NCBI GenBank assembly: GCA_964236495.1
Contig: CAXSBR010000005.1
Coordinates: 62,001 to 126,000 of the forward strand
DNA length: 64,000 nucleotides
Direction: 5' to 3'
Source of the DNA: CAXSBR01 sp964236495
GTDB lineage: Bacteria > Actinomycetota > Actinomycetes > Mycobacteriales > Jatrophihabitantaceae
Under the pieces are notes generated by a model. It searched no databases, was not told the origin of the DNA, and saw only the letters and a list, made by a program, of their open reading frames with translations. Position 1 is the first letter of the stretch. Every line of letters begins with the position of its first letter. The translations under genes and the position numbers were made by a program. Below, one piece after another: positions 8,060-16,766 of the stretch.

Positions 8060-9547
8060 CTACTCGGTCACGCCGAGCTGCTTCAACAAGATCGTGCGCA
8101 CCGCCGCGGCGTCGGCCTGGCCCCGCGTCGCCTTCATCACCGCACCGACCAGCGCGCCGACTGCGGGGATCTTGCCGTTGCGGACCTTGTCCGCGACGGC
8201 GGGGTTGGCCGCGATCGCTGCGTCGGCGGCGTCGGTGAGCGCGCCGGAATCCGACACGACGGCCAATCCGCGCGTGGCGACGACCTCATCGACCTCCGAT
8301 CCGGTTTCCAGCACCCCGTCCACAGCCTGGCGGGCCAGCGTCGCCGACAGCGCGCCCTCACTGACCAGAGCAACGACGCGGGCCACCTGCGCGGGCGTGA
8401 TCGGTAGCTCGGACGGCTCGATCTCGCGCGCGTTCGCAGTTTGGGCGAGGTAGCCCATCCACCAGTTGCGGGCCTCGGTGGCCGGCGCGCCGGCGTCGAC
8501 GGTGGCGATGACCAGGTCCGTGACACCGGCATTGCCCATCGAGATCAGGTCGTCGGCGGACAGGCCGAGGTCACTGCGCACACGGGCTCGGCGAGCAGAC
8601 GGCAGCTCGGGCAGCGTCGCGCGGATCTCCTCGATCCAGGCTGCGTCCGGCGCGATCGGCACAAGGTCGGGCTCGGGAAAGTAGCGGTAGTCGGTGGCCT
8701 CCTCCTTGCTGCGGCCGGGACGCGTGTCGCCGGTCGCCTCGGAGAAGTGCCGCGTTTCCTGCATGATCCGCCCGCCGGTATCCAGGATGTCGGCCTGGCG
8801 CAGCATCTCCGAGCGCACCGCGCGTTCGACGCTGCGCAGCGAGTTGACGTTCTTGGTCTCGGTGCGGGTGCCGAACTCCGTCGCACCGGTGGGCGCCAGC
8901 GACAGGTTCACGTCACAGCGCATCGAGCCTTGGTCCATCCGGACGTCGCTGACGTCGAGCGTGCGCAGGATGTCGCGCAGCTCGCTGACGTAGGCCTTGG
9001 CGACCTCCGGCGCCAGCGCACCCAGCCCGGCGACGGGCTTGGTGACGATCTCCACCAGCGGAATGCCGGCCCGGTTGAAGTCCACCAGCGAGTATTCGGC
9101 ACCGTGGATGCGCCCGGCCGCGCCGCCGACGTGGGTGTTCTTGCCGGTGTCCTCCTCCAGATGGACGCGCTCGATCTCGACGCGGTAGGTCTGTCCTGCC
9201 ACGTCGACATCGACGTATCCCTCGACGCACAGCGGCTCGTCGTACTGCGAGGTCTGGAAGTTCTTAGGCATGTCGGGGTAGAAGTAGTTCTTGCGCGCGA
9301 ACCGGGACCACGGCGCGATCGAGCAGTTCAGCGCCAGGCCAATCTTGATCGTGTATTCGATGGCGGTGGCGTTGGCCACCGGCAGCGCGCCGGGCAGGGC
9401 CAGGCAGACCGGGCAGGTGTGGGTGTTCACCTCGGCGCCGAACTCGGTGGAGCAGCCGCAGAACATCTTGGAATTCGTGGCCAGCTCGACGTGGGTTTCC
9501 AGGCCGATCACCGGGTCGTACCGGGCGATCACGTCGGCGTAGCTCAT
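8060..9547 (-). CDS. gatB: Asp-tRNA(Asn)/Glu-tRNA(Gln) amidotransferase subunit B
   Basis: 495 residues, full length. GatB recognises and phosphorylates the mischarged tRNA-bound glutamate or aspartate, which GatA-derived ammonia then amidates. Landmarks are GLETHVELATNSKMFCGCS, the zinc-binding CPVCLALPGALP, DFNRAGIPLVEIVT and TDYRYFPEPDL, with a C-terminal YqeY-like tail domain. ATG at 9547 overlaps the gatA stop by 4 bp (ATGA), so translation is coupled. Confidence 0.98.
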   Translation of the reverse strand: MSYADVIARYDPVIGLETHVELATNSKMFCGCSTEFGAEVNTHTCPVCLALPGALPVANATAIEYTIKIGLALNCSIAPWSRFARKNYFYPDMPKNFQTSQYDEPLCVEGYVDVDVAGQTYRVEIERVHLEEDTGKNTHVGGAAGRIHGAEYSLVDFNRAGIPLVEIVTKPVAGLGALAPEVAKAYVSELRDILRTLDVSDVRMDQGSMRCDVNLSLAPTGATEFGTRTETKNVNSLRSVERAVRSEMLRQADILDTGGRIMQETRHFSEATGDTRPGRSKEEATDYRYFPEPDLVPIAPDAAWIEEIRATLPELPSARRARVRSDLGLSADDLISMGNAGVTDLVIATVDAGAPATEARNWWMGYLAQTANAREIEPSELPITPAQVARVVALVSEGALSATLARQAVDGVLETGSEVDEVVATRGLAVVSDSGALTDAADAAIAANPAVADKVRNGKIPAVGALVGAVMKATRGQADAAAVRTILLKQLGVTE

Positions 9548-11076
9548 GCTCCTGCCTCCCCCAGTGGCGCAATGCTGCTCAACACTGCGCCGTTGGTGGC
9601 GGTGTAGGCGGCTTCGAAGGCGGCGCCCACGCGGTAGCAGCGGTCGTCAGCCAGGGCCGGGGCCATGACCTGCAGTCCCACCGGCAGTGGCGGCCCGTCC
9701 TCGGTTCCGTCCGTGCCAAGCCCGCAGGGAACACTGATCGCCGGCGTACCGGCCAGCGAGGCCGGCAGCGTGCACAGGTCGTTGAGGTACATCGCCATCG
9801 GATCGGCCGCGCGCTCGCCGATCGGAAAGGCGACCGTCGGCGAGGTCGGCGACACCAGGACGTCGCACCGTCGGTACGCCTGCTCGAAATCCTGCGCGAT
9901 CAGGGTGCGCACCTTCTGGGCCTGCCCGTAGTAGGCGTCGTAGTAGCCGCTGGACAGCGCGTACGTGCCGATCATGATCCGCCGCTTGACCTCGGCACCG
10001 AAGCCGGCCTCGCGGGTGAGGGACATGACCTCCTCCAGCGAGTGCTGGCCGTCGTCGCCGGCGCGCAGCCCGTACCGCACCGAATCGAATCGCGCCAGGT
10101 TCGACGACGCCTCGCTCGGGGCGATGAGGTAGTAGGCCGACAGGGCGTACTCGAAGTGCGGGCAGCTGACCTCGACGACCGAGGCGCCCAGCGACTCCAG
10201 CGTGCCCACCGCCGCCTGGAACGCGCTCAGGACGCCGGCCTGGTACCCCTCACCACCGAGCTCTCTGACCACGCCGACGGTGACGCCACGCAGATCACCC
10301 TCGGCGCCGGCGCGAGCGGCGGCGGCGACGTCCGGGCCGGGCTGGGGAATCGACGTCGAGTCAGCGGGATCGTGCCCGGCGATGGCTTGGTGCAGCAGCG
10401 CGGCGTCGAGCACCGTCCGGCCGAACGGGCCGGCCTGGTCGAGGGAGGAGGAAAACGCGATGAGCCCATAGCGCGACACCGCACCGTAAGTGGGCTTGTG
10501 CCCGACGATTCCCGTCACCGCGGCCGGCTGCCGGATGGAGCCCCCGGTGTCGGTTCCGATGGCCAAGGGTGCTTCGTAGGCCGCGACCGCCGCGCTGGAA
10601 CCACCGCTGGAACCGCCCGGAATGCGGCTCAGATCCCAGGGGTTGCGGGTCGCGAAGTAGGCAGAGTTCTCCGTCGAGGAGCCCATCGCGAACTCGTCCA
10701 TGTTGGTCTTGCCGAGCATCACGATGCCGGCGGCCTTCACCCGGGCGCTGATGGTGGCGTCGTAGGGCGGGATCCACCCCTGCAGGATTTTCGATCCGGA
10801 CGTCGTCGGCACGCCCTCGGTGACCACGACGTCCTTCATCGCCAACGGCACTCCGGCCAGCGGGCCCAGAGACTCCCCCGCCCCGCGACGCCTGTCGATG
10901 TCCGCAGCAGCAGCCAGCGCGCCGTCGGCGTCGACATGCAGGAACGCCCGCACGCTGCCGTCCACGGCACCGATCCGATCCAGGTGCGCCTGCGCGACCT
11001 CGACGGCGCTGACGTCGCCGGCGGCCACCGACTGCCCGATGTCTGCAGCGCTCAGGGCGGTCAGATCGGAGCTCAC
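9544..11076 (-). CDS. gatA: Asp-tRNA(Asn)/Glu-tRNA(Gln) amidotransferase subunit A
   Basis: 510 residues from GTG 11076; an open frame continues upstream but is not amidase-like. GatA is an amidase-signature enzyme that releases ammonia from glutamine and channels it to GatB. The catalytic Lys lies in PLAMKDVVVTEG, and the Ser-cisSer-Lys triad is completed by RIPGGSSGGSSAAVAA and TDTGGSIRQPAA. It lies between gatC and gatB in the usual C-A-B order. Confidence 0.97.
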   Translation of the reverse strand: MSSDLTALSAADIGQSVAAGDVSAVEVAQAHLDRIGAVDGSVRAFLHVDADGALAAAADIDRRRGAGESLGPLAGVPLAMKDVVVTEGVPTTSGSKILQGWIPPYDATISARVKAAGIVMLGKTNMDEFAMGSSTENSAYFATRNPWDLSRIPGGSSGGSSAAVAAYEAPLAIGTDTGGSIRQPAAVTGIVGHKPTYGAVSRYGLIAFSSSLDQAGPFGRTVLDAALLHQAIAGHDPADSTSIPQPGPDVAAAARAGAEGDLRGVTVGVVRELGGEGYQAGVLSAFQAAVGTLESLGASVVEVSCPHFEYALSAYYLIAPSEASSNLARFDSVRYGLRAGDDGQHSLEEVMSLTREAGFGAEVKRRIMIGTYALSSGYYDAYYGQAQKVRTLIAQDFEQAYRRCDVLVSPTSPTVAFPIGERAADPMAMYLNDLCTLPASLAGTPAISVPCGLGTDGTEDGPPLPVGLQVMAPALADDRCYRVGAAFEAAYTATNGAVLSSIAPLGEAGA

Positions 11077-11155
11077 GCCTTGTCCCCGCTCTTCGCGCGA
11101 GCGCTCATCGGATCGCTTGACCGCGCACCTCGCTCCTTCGTCGCTGCGATGCTCG

Positions 11156-11566
11156 TCAAGAGGACTCCCCCAAGATCCGCGGCACCCGAAACTTGTCGTC
11201 TTCCACAGCCGGGGCGCCGGCGAGCACCTGCGTGCGTGACAGTGACGGGCGGACCTCGTCGCGGCGGTAGACATTTTCCAACGCCACTACGTGCGAGGTC
11301 GGGCTGATGTCTGAGGCCGCCACCTCGGCCACCCGCGACACCGAGCTCAGGATGACCTCCAGCTGGCCGGCAAACTGGTCCAGTTCGGCGTCGGTCACCG
11401 CGAGCCGGGCCAACCGCGCCAGGTGGGCGACGTCGTCGCGTGTGATCCGCACCGACGGCTGCGCTGCACGCGGTGCTGCTGTTCCACCGGATCCCGCAGA
11501 GGGTGCTTCGCTAGCTTCAGCCACGGGATCGCAGTCTAGGCGACCGCTGTTGCCGGCTTCCGCCAT
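11156..11566 (-). CDS. gatC: Asp-tRNA(Asn)/Glu-tRNA(Gln) amidotransferase subunit C
   Basis: 136 residues from ATG 11566, which has GCAGG about 5 nt upstream. GatC clamps the GatA/GatB interface. The core family match runs from ITRDDVAHLARLARLAVTD to the terminal VEDDKFRVPRILGE. Typical GatC is about 98 residues, so the first 37 or so residues (Ala/Gly/Ser-rich) are an unusual extension. An internal GTG giving VAEASEAPS is an alternative start. Confidence 0.93.
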   Translation of the reverse strand: MAEAGNSGRLDCDPVAEASEAPSAGSGGTAAPRAAQPSVRITRDDVAHLARLARLAVTDAELDQFAGQLEVILSSVSRVAEVAASDISPTSHVVALENVYRRDEVRPSLSRTQVLAGAPAVEDDKFRVPRILGESS

Positions 11567-11653
11567 CGTTACCTGCCGACACGTGGTCACCGGCGGCACG
11601 GACGACGACCCGCATTAACCTTCCGGTCATACGGATAGGGCACCCTGACGTAC

Positions 11654-12304
11654 GTGTCGTTCCTGGTCCGCATCGTGCTGCCCGACCGCCCGGGTTCGCT
11701 CGGGCTGGTCGCCAGCGCGCTGGGCACTGTCGGAGCCGACATCGTCAGCCTCGACGTCATCGAGCGGCGGCCGGGATACGCCGTCGACGACCTGGTGATC
11801 GAGCTGCCGCCGGGTAACCTGCCCGACACCCTGATCTCGGCGACGATGACCGTTCCCGGAGTGCGGGTGGAATCGATCCGGCCGTACGCGGCAGCATTCG
11901 ATGCCAACCGCGAGCTGGAACTGATCGATGCGCTGATAGCCAACGCCGACCATCGACCGGTGCGCTTGGCCACTGGCGTCACGCGGATCTTCCGCGCCGG
12001 GTGGACGCTGGTGCTGGGTGCACCGCGCGACGACGACGTGGATCGGGCCACCGTCGTCGCCAGGTCGGCGGCCGCGCCGGAGGTCGAACGAGTGAAGGCG
12101 CCTTGGTGGCCCGCACGCACCGCTGCCACCGTGGACAGCAGCGCAGACATCGACGGCTGGAACGGCGACACCGAGGTCGCGGTCTGCCCGGTCGGCGAGT
12201 TTGCGCTGATGGTCGGGCGGCCGGCGACGCCGTGGCTGCCCGGCGAACTGGCCCGGCTCCGACACCTCGCCGGCATCGTCGCCGGTGTGCTGGACACGAT
12301 CTGA
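11654..12304 (+). CDS. ACT-domain protein
   Basis: 216 residues from GTG 11654. An N-terminal ACT domain (residues 1-75: FLVRIVLPDRPGSLGLVASA, then GADIVSLDVIERR) should bind an amino acid or similar small ligand. The C-terminal half resembles a degenerate sensor domain with no recognised catalytic motif. A homologous ACT protein lies divergent to gatC in mycobacteria, so the position is conserved. Its role is unknown; a link to amino-acid sensing is inference. Confidence 0.85.
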   Translation: MSFLVRIVLPDRPGSLGLVASALGTVGADIVSLDVIERRPGYAVDDLVIELPPGNLPDTLISATMTVPGVRVESIRPYAAAFDANRELELIDALIANADHRPVRLATGVTRIFRAGWTLVLGAPRDDDVDRATVVARSAAAPEVERVKAPWWPARTAATVDSSADIDGWNGDTEVAVCPVGEFALMVGRPATPWLPGELARLRHLAGIVAGVLDTI

Positions 12305-12366
12305 AGCTCCGGCAACGTGGGCAGCGGATCAGGGCCGGACCGAGGATTGCGCAACGCCGACCAGCA

Positions 12367-12397
12367 CTGACCCCCCACGCGCGGCGTGGAGGGTCAG
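12367..12397. terminator. Strong bidirectional stem-loop
   Basis: CTGACCC...GGGTCAG outer arms with CCACGC/GCGTGG inside give an almost continuous 13-bp GC-rich stem and a short loop, between the convergent ACT-domain and peptidase genes. Confidence 0.75.
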
Positions 12398-12453
12398 TAG
12401 CGGATTCAGTGCAATCGGGCGCGGATCAGCACCGGTAGGCGCTCAGCGGCGAA

Positions 12454-13404
12454 TCAGTGCGTGTACGTCGCGAGGAACGACCGCCAGGTCTCTAGGTAGA
12501 CGTTGCCACCGGCGTTGAGGCCACGGGCCTTCTGCCACGCCACCACCGCGGCTCGGGTGCCCGCACCGTAGTAGCCGTCGACGGGCACGCCGACCGCCTG
12601 CTGCACCACTGAGACCACCGGACCACTTTCGCCGAGGTTCGCTCGGGCGCCCGAGTAGGCGACCAGGTTCTTGGCGAAGGCGCTGGCACCTGTCGATGCG
12701 ACCAGGCGAATGTGGGCAGCGCACGGCGTGGTGCGTGGCTTGCTCGTCGACGTCCACGGGTAACGCGGCGCCCAGTTCAAGTCCGCCGGTGCGCAGGGAC
12801 CGTAATTGCCGGCGGCAACTTTGTTCGTCCAGAACGACGTCTGCTTCTCCGCGCCTTCCCACGACAGCGAGAAGTGGATGTGGCTGCGGTGGCAGTTGTC
12901 GTCCGCCGAGGGCTCAGGCGTGGACGCGCAGTTCTGGTAAGGCTGCCAGGTCTGGTCCCACGCACCCCAAATTTGGTTGTTCCATACCAGGTACATCACG
13001 CCGAGACGGCGCAGGTTGGCCAGCTTGTTGCCGGCTGCATCGGTAGCGAACAACCAGGCGAGCACGGCCTCGGCCTCAGCCTTGCGAGCAGGCACCCGGA
13101 CACTGGCCATCCAGTCCAGCGCACGACCCTCCTCGTGCTCGCTGCGGGCGGTGCTGCAGTTGCGCGCGCTTCCGTAGCTCGTGGCGGGATAGGTCGTCGT
13201 AAGCAGTTGGGCCAGCGCGCTGACGCCCGGTTTGATATGCGGATCGCAACTGTTCTGCGGCACATACGCCGCCAGCGGCTCGATAGTGGCCAGCGCACTC
13301 GGCGCGGGCGGGGTAGGGGTGGCCGCGGTCGCGGACACAGCGCCCGCACCGGCAGTAGCGGTACCGACTAGCAGGAGGAGAACACAAAGCAGCACTCGGC
13401 GCAT
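12454..13404 (-). CDS. Secreted M15/extensin-like peptidase with peptidoglycan-binding domain
   Basis: 316 residues from ATG 13404. The signal peptide is MRRVLLCVLLLLVGTATAGA. The catalytic domain carries SEHEEGRALDWM and NCHRSHIHFSLSW, which match the zinc-binding H-x(3)-G-x-A-x-D and H-x-H motifs of D-Ala-D-Ala carboxypeptidase/extensin-like (M15) proteins. The C-terminus is a PG_binding_1 repeat (GESGPVVSVVQQAVGVPVDG, YGAGTRAAVVAWQKARGL). It probably acts on cell-wall peptides outside the membrane. The longer upstream frame adds a basic tail without homology. Confidence 0.85.
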   Translation of the reverse strand: MRRVLLCVLLLLVGTATAGAGAVSATAATPTPPAPSALATIEPLAAYVPQNSCDPHIKPGVSALAQLLTTTYPATSYGSARNCSTARSEHEEGRALDWMASVRVPARKAEAEAVLAWLFATDAAGNKLANLRRLGVMYLVWNNQIWGAWDQTWQPYQNCASTPEPSADDNCHRSHIHFSLSWEGAEKQTSFWTNKVAAGNYGPCAPADLNWAPRYPWTSTSKPRTTPCAAHIRLVASTGASAFAKNLVAYSGARANLGESGPVVSVVQQAVGVPVDGYYGAGTRAAVVAWQKARGLNAGGNVYLETWRSFLATYTH

Positions 13405-13523
13405 GGGGGTACGTCCTAGCTGGGGGAAGGGGCGCGGTGGCCGCCGGATTGTTCGGGGGGTCTTCAGTGAACCCTGCCAGCGGCGATACCGCCCGCCAGA
13501 ATGCAATCGCAGTCCCCCTGCAG

Positions 13524-13603
13524 CTGTCACGTCGGTTCAGGCGCTGTCACGTCGGTTCAGGCGCTGTCACGTCGGTTCAGGCGCTGTCACGTCGGTTCAG
13601 GGG
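13524..13603. repeat. Four perfect or near-perfect 20-bp tandem copies at the ligA 3' end
   Basis: The unit CTGTCACGTCGGTTCAGGCG is repeated at 13524, 13544, 13564 and 13584; the last copy differs at one base. The copy nearest ligA encodes the last five residues (PEPT plus the TGA stop), so the array looks like a downstream amplification of the gene terminus. The 20-bp period is not a multiple of three. Confidence 0.93.
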
Positions 13604-15701
13604 CTGGCACGGTGCGTTCACGAGCGGCTTCGGGGCCATCGGAGAGCAGCACGTCGAAACCGTCCTCGTCGAGGATGGGCACCTTGAGAGTGACGGCCTT
13701 GTCGTACTTGCTGCCCGGGGCGTCACCGACCACGACGAAGGCCGTCTTCTTCGACACCGAACCCGACACCTTGGCTCCACGTTCGGTGATCGCCTCGGTG
13801 GCCTGGTCGCGGCTGTAGCGAAGCAACGACCCGGTGACCACGATGCTCAGGCCTTCCAACGGGCGCGGCCCGGACCGCGCAGCGTCGTCGACCGTTCGTA
13901 CCCCGGCTGCGGCCCACTTGTCGACGATCGCCCGATGCCAATCCACCGCGAACCACTCTGCGACGGCGTCGGCAATGGTAGGTCCCACGCCGTCGGCAGC
14001 GGCGAGTTCGGCCGGCGACGCCTCGACGATGCGGTCCAGCGATCCAAACTCTCGCGCCAACGCCTGCGCCGCCGTGGGCCCGACGTGGCGGATCGACAGT
14101 GCCACCAGAACCCGCCACAGCGGCCGGTGCTTGGCCGCCTCCACGTTGTTCAGCAGTCGACGACCGTTGGCCGACAGCACCCTGCCGCGATGGATCTTGT
14201 CCTTCGGATCGAGACGGGAGAACAACTCGGTGCGCAGCAGCTTGTCCTCGTCGAGGTCGAACAGATCGCCTTCGTCGGTGACGACGCCTGCTTGCAGCAA
14301 CGAAATTCCGGCCTCGTAGCCCAGCATCTCCACGTCGAAGGCACCGCGACCGCCGACGTGGAACAACCGCTCTCGCAGCTGGGCGGGGCAGGTACGGCTG
14401 TTGGGGCACCTGATGTCTGCGTCGCCCTCCTTCTGCGCGGCGAGTTCGGTGCCGCACTCCGGGCAGTGCGTCGGCATCACAAACGCGCGCTCGGAACCGT
14501 CGCGCAGGGCCACCACCGGGCCGACGATCTCGGGTATGACGTCACCGGCTTTGCGCAGCACCACGGTGTCGCCGATGAGCACGCCCTTGCGGGCGACTTC
14601 GGTGGCGTTGTGCAGAGTGGCCATCTCCACCGTCGAACCCGAGACCCGTACCGGCTCCATCCGGCCGAAGGGCGTCACCCGCCCGGTGCGCCCGACGTTG
14701 ACCTGGATGTCGAGCAGCTTGGTGTTGACCTCCTCGGGTGGGTACTTGTAGGCGATCGCCCAGCGCGGAGCGCGGCTCGTAGAACCGAGCCGGCGCTGCA
14801 AGGACAAGTCGTCGACCTTGACGACCACGCCGTCGATTTCGTGTTCCACGCTGTGGCGGTGCTCGCCGTAGTGGGCGACGTAGTTGGCAACACCGGCCAG
14901 ATCGGCGCGCACTTCGGCCCGCGCCGCGGTGGGCAGTCCCCAGTCGTGCAGATAGCCGTACCACTGGGACTGCTTCTCCACCGCCGGACCGTCCTGCACC
15001 CGCCCGACGCCGTGCACCACCATCTGCAACCGCCGGCTGGCCGTTACCCGCGGATCCTTCTGGCGCAGTGATCCCGCCGCGGCATTGCGCGGGTTGGCGA
15101 AGGGCGCCTTGCCCACCTCGACCAGTGCCGCATTGAGGTCACCGAAGTCTGCGACCGGGAAGAAGATCTCGCCGCGCACCTCGAGCAGCGACGGAACGTC
15201 GGCGCCGGTGAGCTGACCTGGGACGTTGTCGATGGTGCGGACGTTTCCGGTGACGTCCTCGCCGGTGCGCCCGTCGCCGCGGGTGGCGGCGCGAACCAGC
15301 CGGCCGCCTTCGTACACCAGATCGATGGCGAGCCCGTCGACCTTCAATTCGCACAGGAAACCCGGCACTGTCCCCGCGTCGCGGACGATCCGCTGTTCCC
15401 AGGATGCGAGGTCTTCGGTGCTGAAGACGTTGTCCAGGCTGAGCATGCGCTCGAGATGCTCCACCGGGGTGAACAGCGTCGAGTAGGCGCCGACGCGCTG
15501 CGTGGGCGAGCTGGGCGTGCGCAGCTCGTTCTGCGCGTCCTCGATGGCGCGAAGTTCGCCCATCGCCTCGTCGTACTGAGCATCGCTGATGGTGGGTTCG
15601 TCGAGCACGTGGTAGCGGTAGGACGCTTCGTCGAGCTGCTGGGACAGGTGCTCGTGCCGCGCGCGGACAGCCGGATCGACTGGCGGCACGAACTCGGTCA
15701 C
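13587..15701 (-). CDS. ligA: NAD-dependent DNA ligase
   Basis: 704 residues, full length. It joins nicks in replication and repair using NAD. The domains in order are Ia (YRYHVLDEPTISDAQYD), adenylation (active-site Lys in CELKVDGLAIDL; GRTGEDVTGNVRTI), OB fold, Cys4 zinc finger (HCPECGTELAA and RCPNSRTCPAQ), helix-hairpin-helix and C-terminal BRCT (GLSIVVTGSLLRYSRDQA). The stop codon lies inside a 20-bp tandem repeat. Confidence 0.98.
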   Translation of the reverse strand: MTEFVPPVDPAVRARHEHLSQQLDEASYRYHVLDEPTISDAQYDEAMGELRAIEDAQNELRTPSSPTQRVGAYSTLFTPVEHLERMLSLDNVFSTEDLASWEQRIVRDAGTVPGFLCELKVDGLAIDLVYEGGRLVRAATRGDGRTGEDVTGNVRTIDNVPGQLTGADVPSLLEVRGEIFFPVADFGDLNAALVEVGKAPFANPRNAAAGSLRQKDPRVTASRRLQMVVHGVGRVQDGPAVEKQSQWYGYLHDWGLPTAARAEVRADLAGVANYVAHYGEHRHSVEHEIDGVVVKVDDLSLQRRLGSTSRAPRWAIAYKYPPEEVNTKLLDIQVNVGRTGRVTPFGRMEPVRVSGSTVEMATLHNATEVARKGVLIGDTVVLRKAGDVIPEIVGPVVALRDGSERAFVMPTHCPECGTELAAQKEGDADIRCPNSRTCPAQLRERLFHVGGRGAFDVEMLGYEAGISLLQAGVVTDEGDLFDLDEDKLLRTELFSRLDPKDKIHRGRVLSANGRRLLNNVEAAKHRPLWRVLVALSIRHVGPTAAQALAREFGSLDRIVEASPAELAAADGVGPTIADAVAEWFAVDWHRAIVDKWAAAGVRTVDDAARSGPRPLEGLSIVVTGSLLRYSRDQATEAITERGAKVSGSVSKKTAFVVVGDAPGSKYDKAVTLKVPILDEDGFDVLLSDGPEAARERTVPAPEPT

Positions 15702-15764
15702 GGATCGAACCTAGCGGGCGCCTCTGACAACTTCGTGAACGAGCATCGCAGCGTAAAACTCCTG

Positions 15765-16766
15765 CTACTGCTCGCTCAGTCGTGGGCCGGTCTCGCGCAG
15801 CACCCGGTAGACCCCCCGAGCCCGGGTGGGTGACACCCCGGCGAGTCCGCAGCCGGGCGTGAGGACAACGCGCCGCGCCAGTTCGGTCGCAGCGAAGCCC
15901 AAGGTGGACCACCACGACAGCACCCGACTGGCCACCTGTACCGCAGAGTCGACCTGACCGCGGGCGTCGAGCGCGCCCAACCAGATGCCGATGCCGTCGT
16001 CGACGAGCTCGCCCACCGCATCGAGCTCGGCGAGCTTGAGTTCGTTCAGGTCGACCGACACCGCGTCGGCACCCGCTTCGGCGAACAGCCGCAGCGGAGC
16101 GTCGCCGGCGCAGCAGTGCACCACCCGCACGGCAGCGGGCAGTTCGGCCAACACGACTCCCATCGTCGTGCGGGCCAGAATCGGATCCAGCGCGGGCAGG
16201 GTGCCGTATCCCGAGGCGGTGGGGATGCGCGCGGCCAAGGCGGCCGGAACGGACGGTTCGTCGAGCTGGACGACGATGCTCGCGTCGGGCATCCGGGACC
16301 GGACATCGGCCAGGTGTTCGCGTAGGCCGCCGGCCAGTGCCTCTGCGATGTCGCGCAGCGCGCCGTGGTCGCTGAGCGCGCGATGGCCCGCACTCAACTC
16401 GATCGAGGCAGCCAGTGTCACCGGCCCGGCCACCTGTACCTTCACCGCGCCGGCGTAGTCGTGTCCGGCGTCTTCCAGCGCGTCGAGGTCTTGACGCAGG
16501 AAGTCGCGCGCCCGGCGCAGGTCCCGACCGGGACGGGCCGTGAAACGCCAGCCCGACGGCTCCAACTGAACAGGTAGGTCGGACAAGAAAGTAGCCGAAC
16601 GCCCGATCATGTCCGCGCCCGGTCCACGGGCCGGCAGCTCAGCGAGATGTGGCAGGTCGGGCAGCTCCCCGAAGATCGTGGTGGCCGCTTCCACCGGATC
16701 GGTGCCCGGCAGGGAGCCGATGCCGGTGGCCGTGCCACGCGGCCACAGTTGGCGAGCGTCGCTCAT
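15765..16766 (-). CDS. MetE C-terminal-like (cobalamin-independent methionine synthase family) protein
   Basis: 333 residues from ATG 16766. It starts with TGIGSLPGTDPVEAATTIFG, typical of the stand-alone MetE-C/UROD-fold family in actinobacteria. Candidate zinc ligands are VVHCCAGDAPLRLF and TPGCGLAGVSP. It is about half the size of full MetE and lacks the N-terminal domain. A homologue sits between mnmA and ligA in mycobacteria, but its methyl donor and acceptor are unknown. The ATG overlaps the mnmA stop by 4 bp. Confidence 0.88.
   Translation of the reverse strand: MSDARQLWPRGTATGIGSLPGTDPVEAATTIFGELPDLPHLAELPARGPGADMIGRSATFLSDLPVQLEPSGWRFTARPGRDLRRARDFLRQDLDALEDAGHDYAGAVKVQVAGPVTLAASIELSAGHRALSDHGALRDIAEALAGGLREHLADVRSRMPDASIVVQLDEPSVPAALAARIPTASGYGTLPALDPILARTTMGVVLAELPAAVRVVHCCAGDAPLRLFAEAGADAVSVDLNELKLAELDAVGELVDDGIGIWLGALDARGQVDSAVQVASRVLSWWSTLGFAATELARRVVLTPGCGLAGVSPTRARGVYRVLRETGPRLSEQ

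Noticed and set aside
13524..13603. CRISPR array
   Set aside because: The 20-bp units are directly adjacent without spacers, and no cas genes are present.
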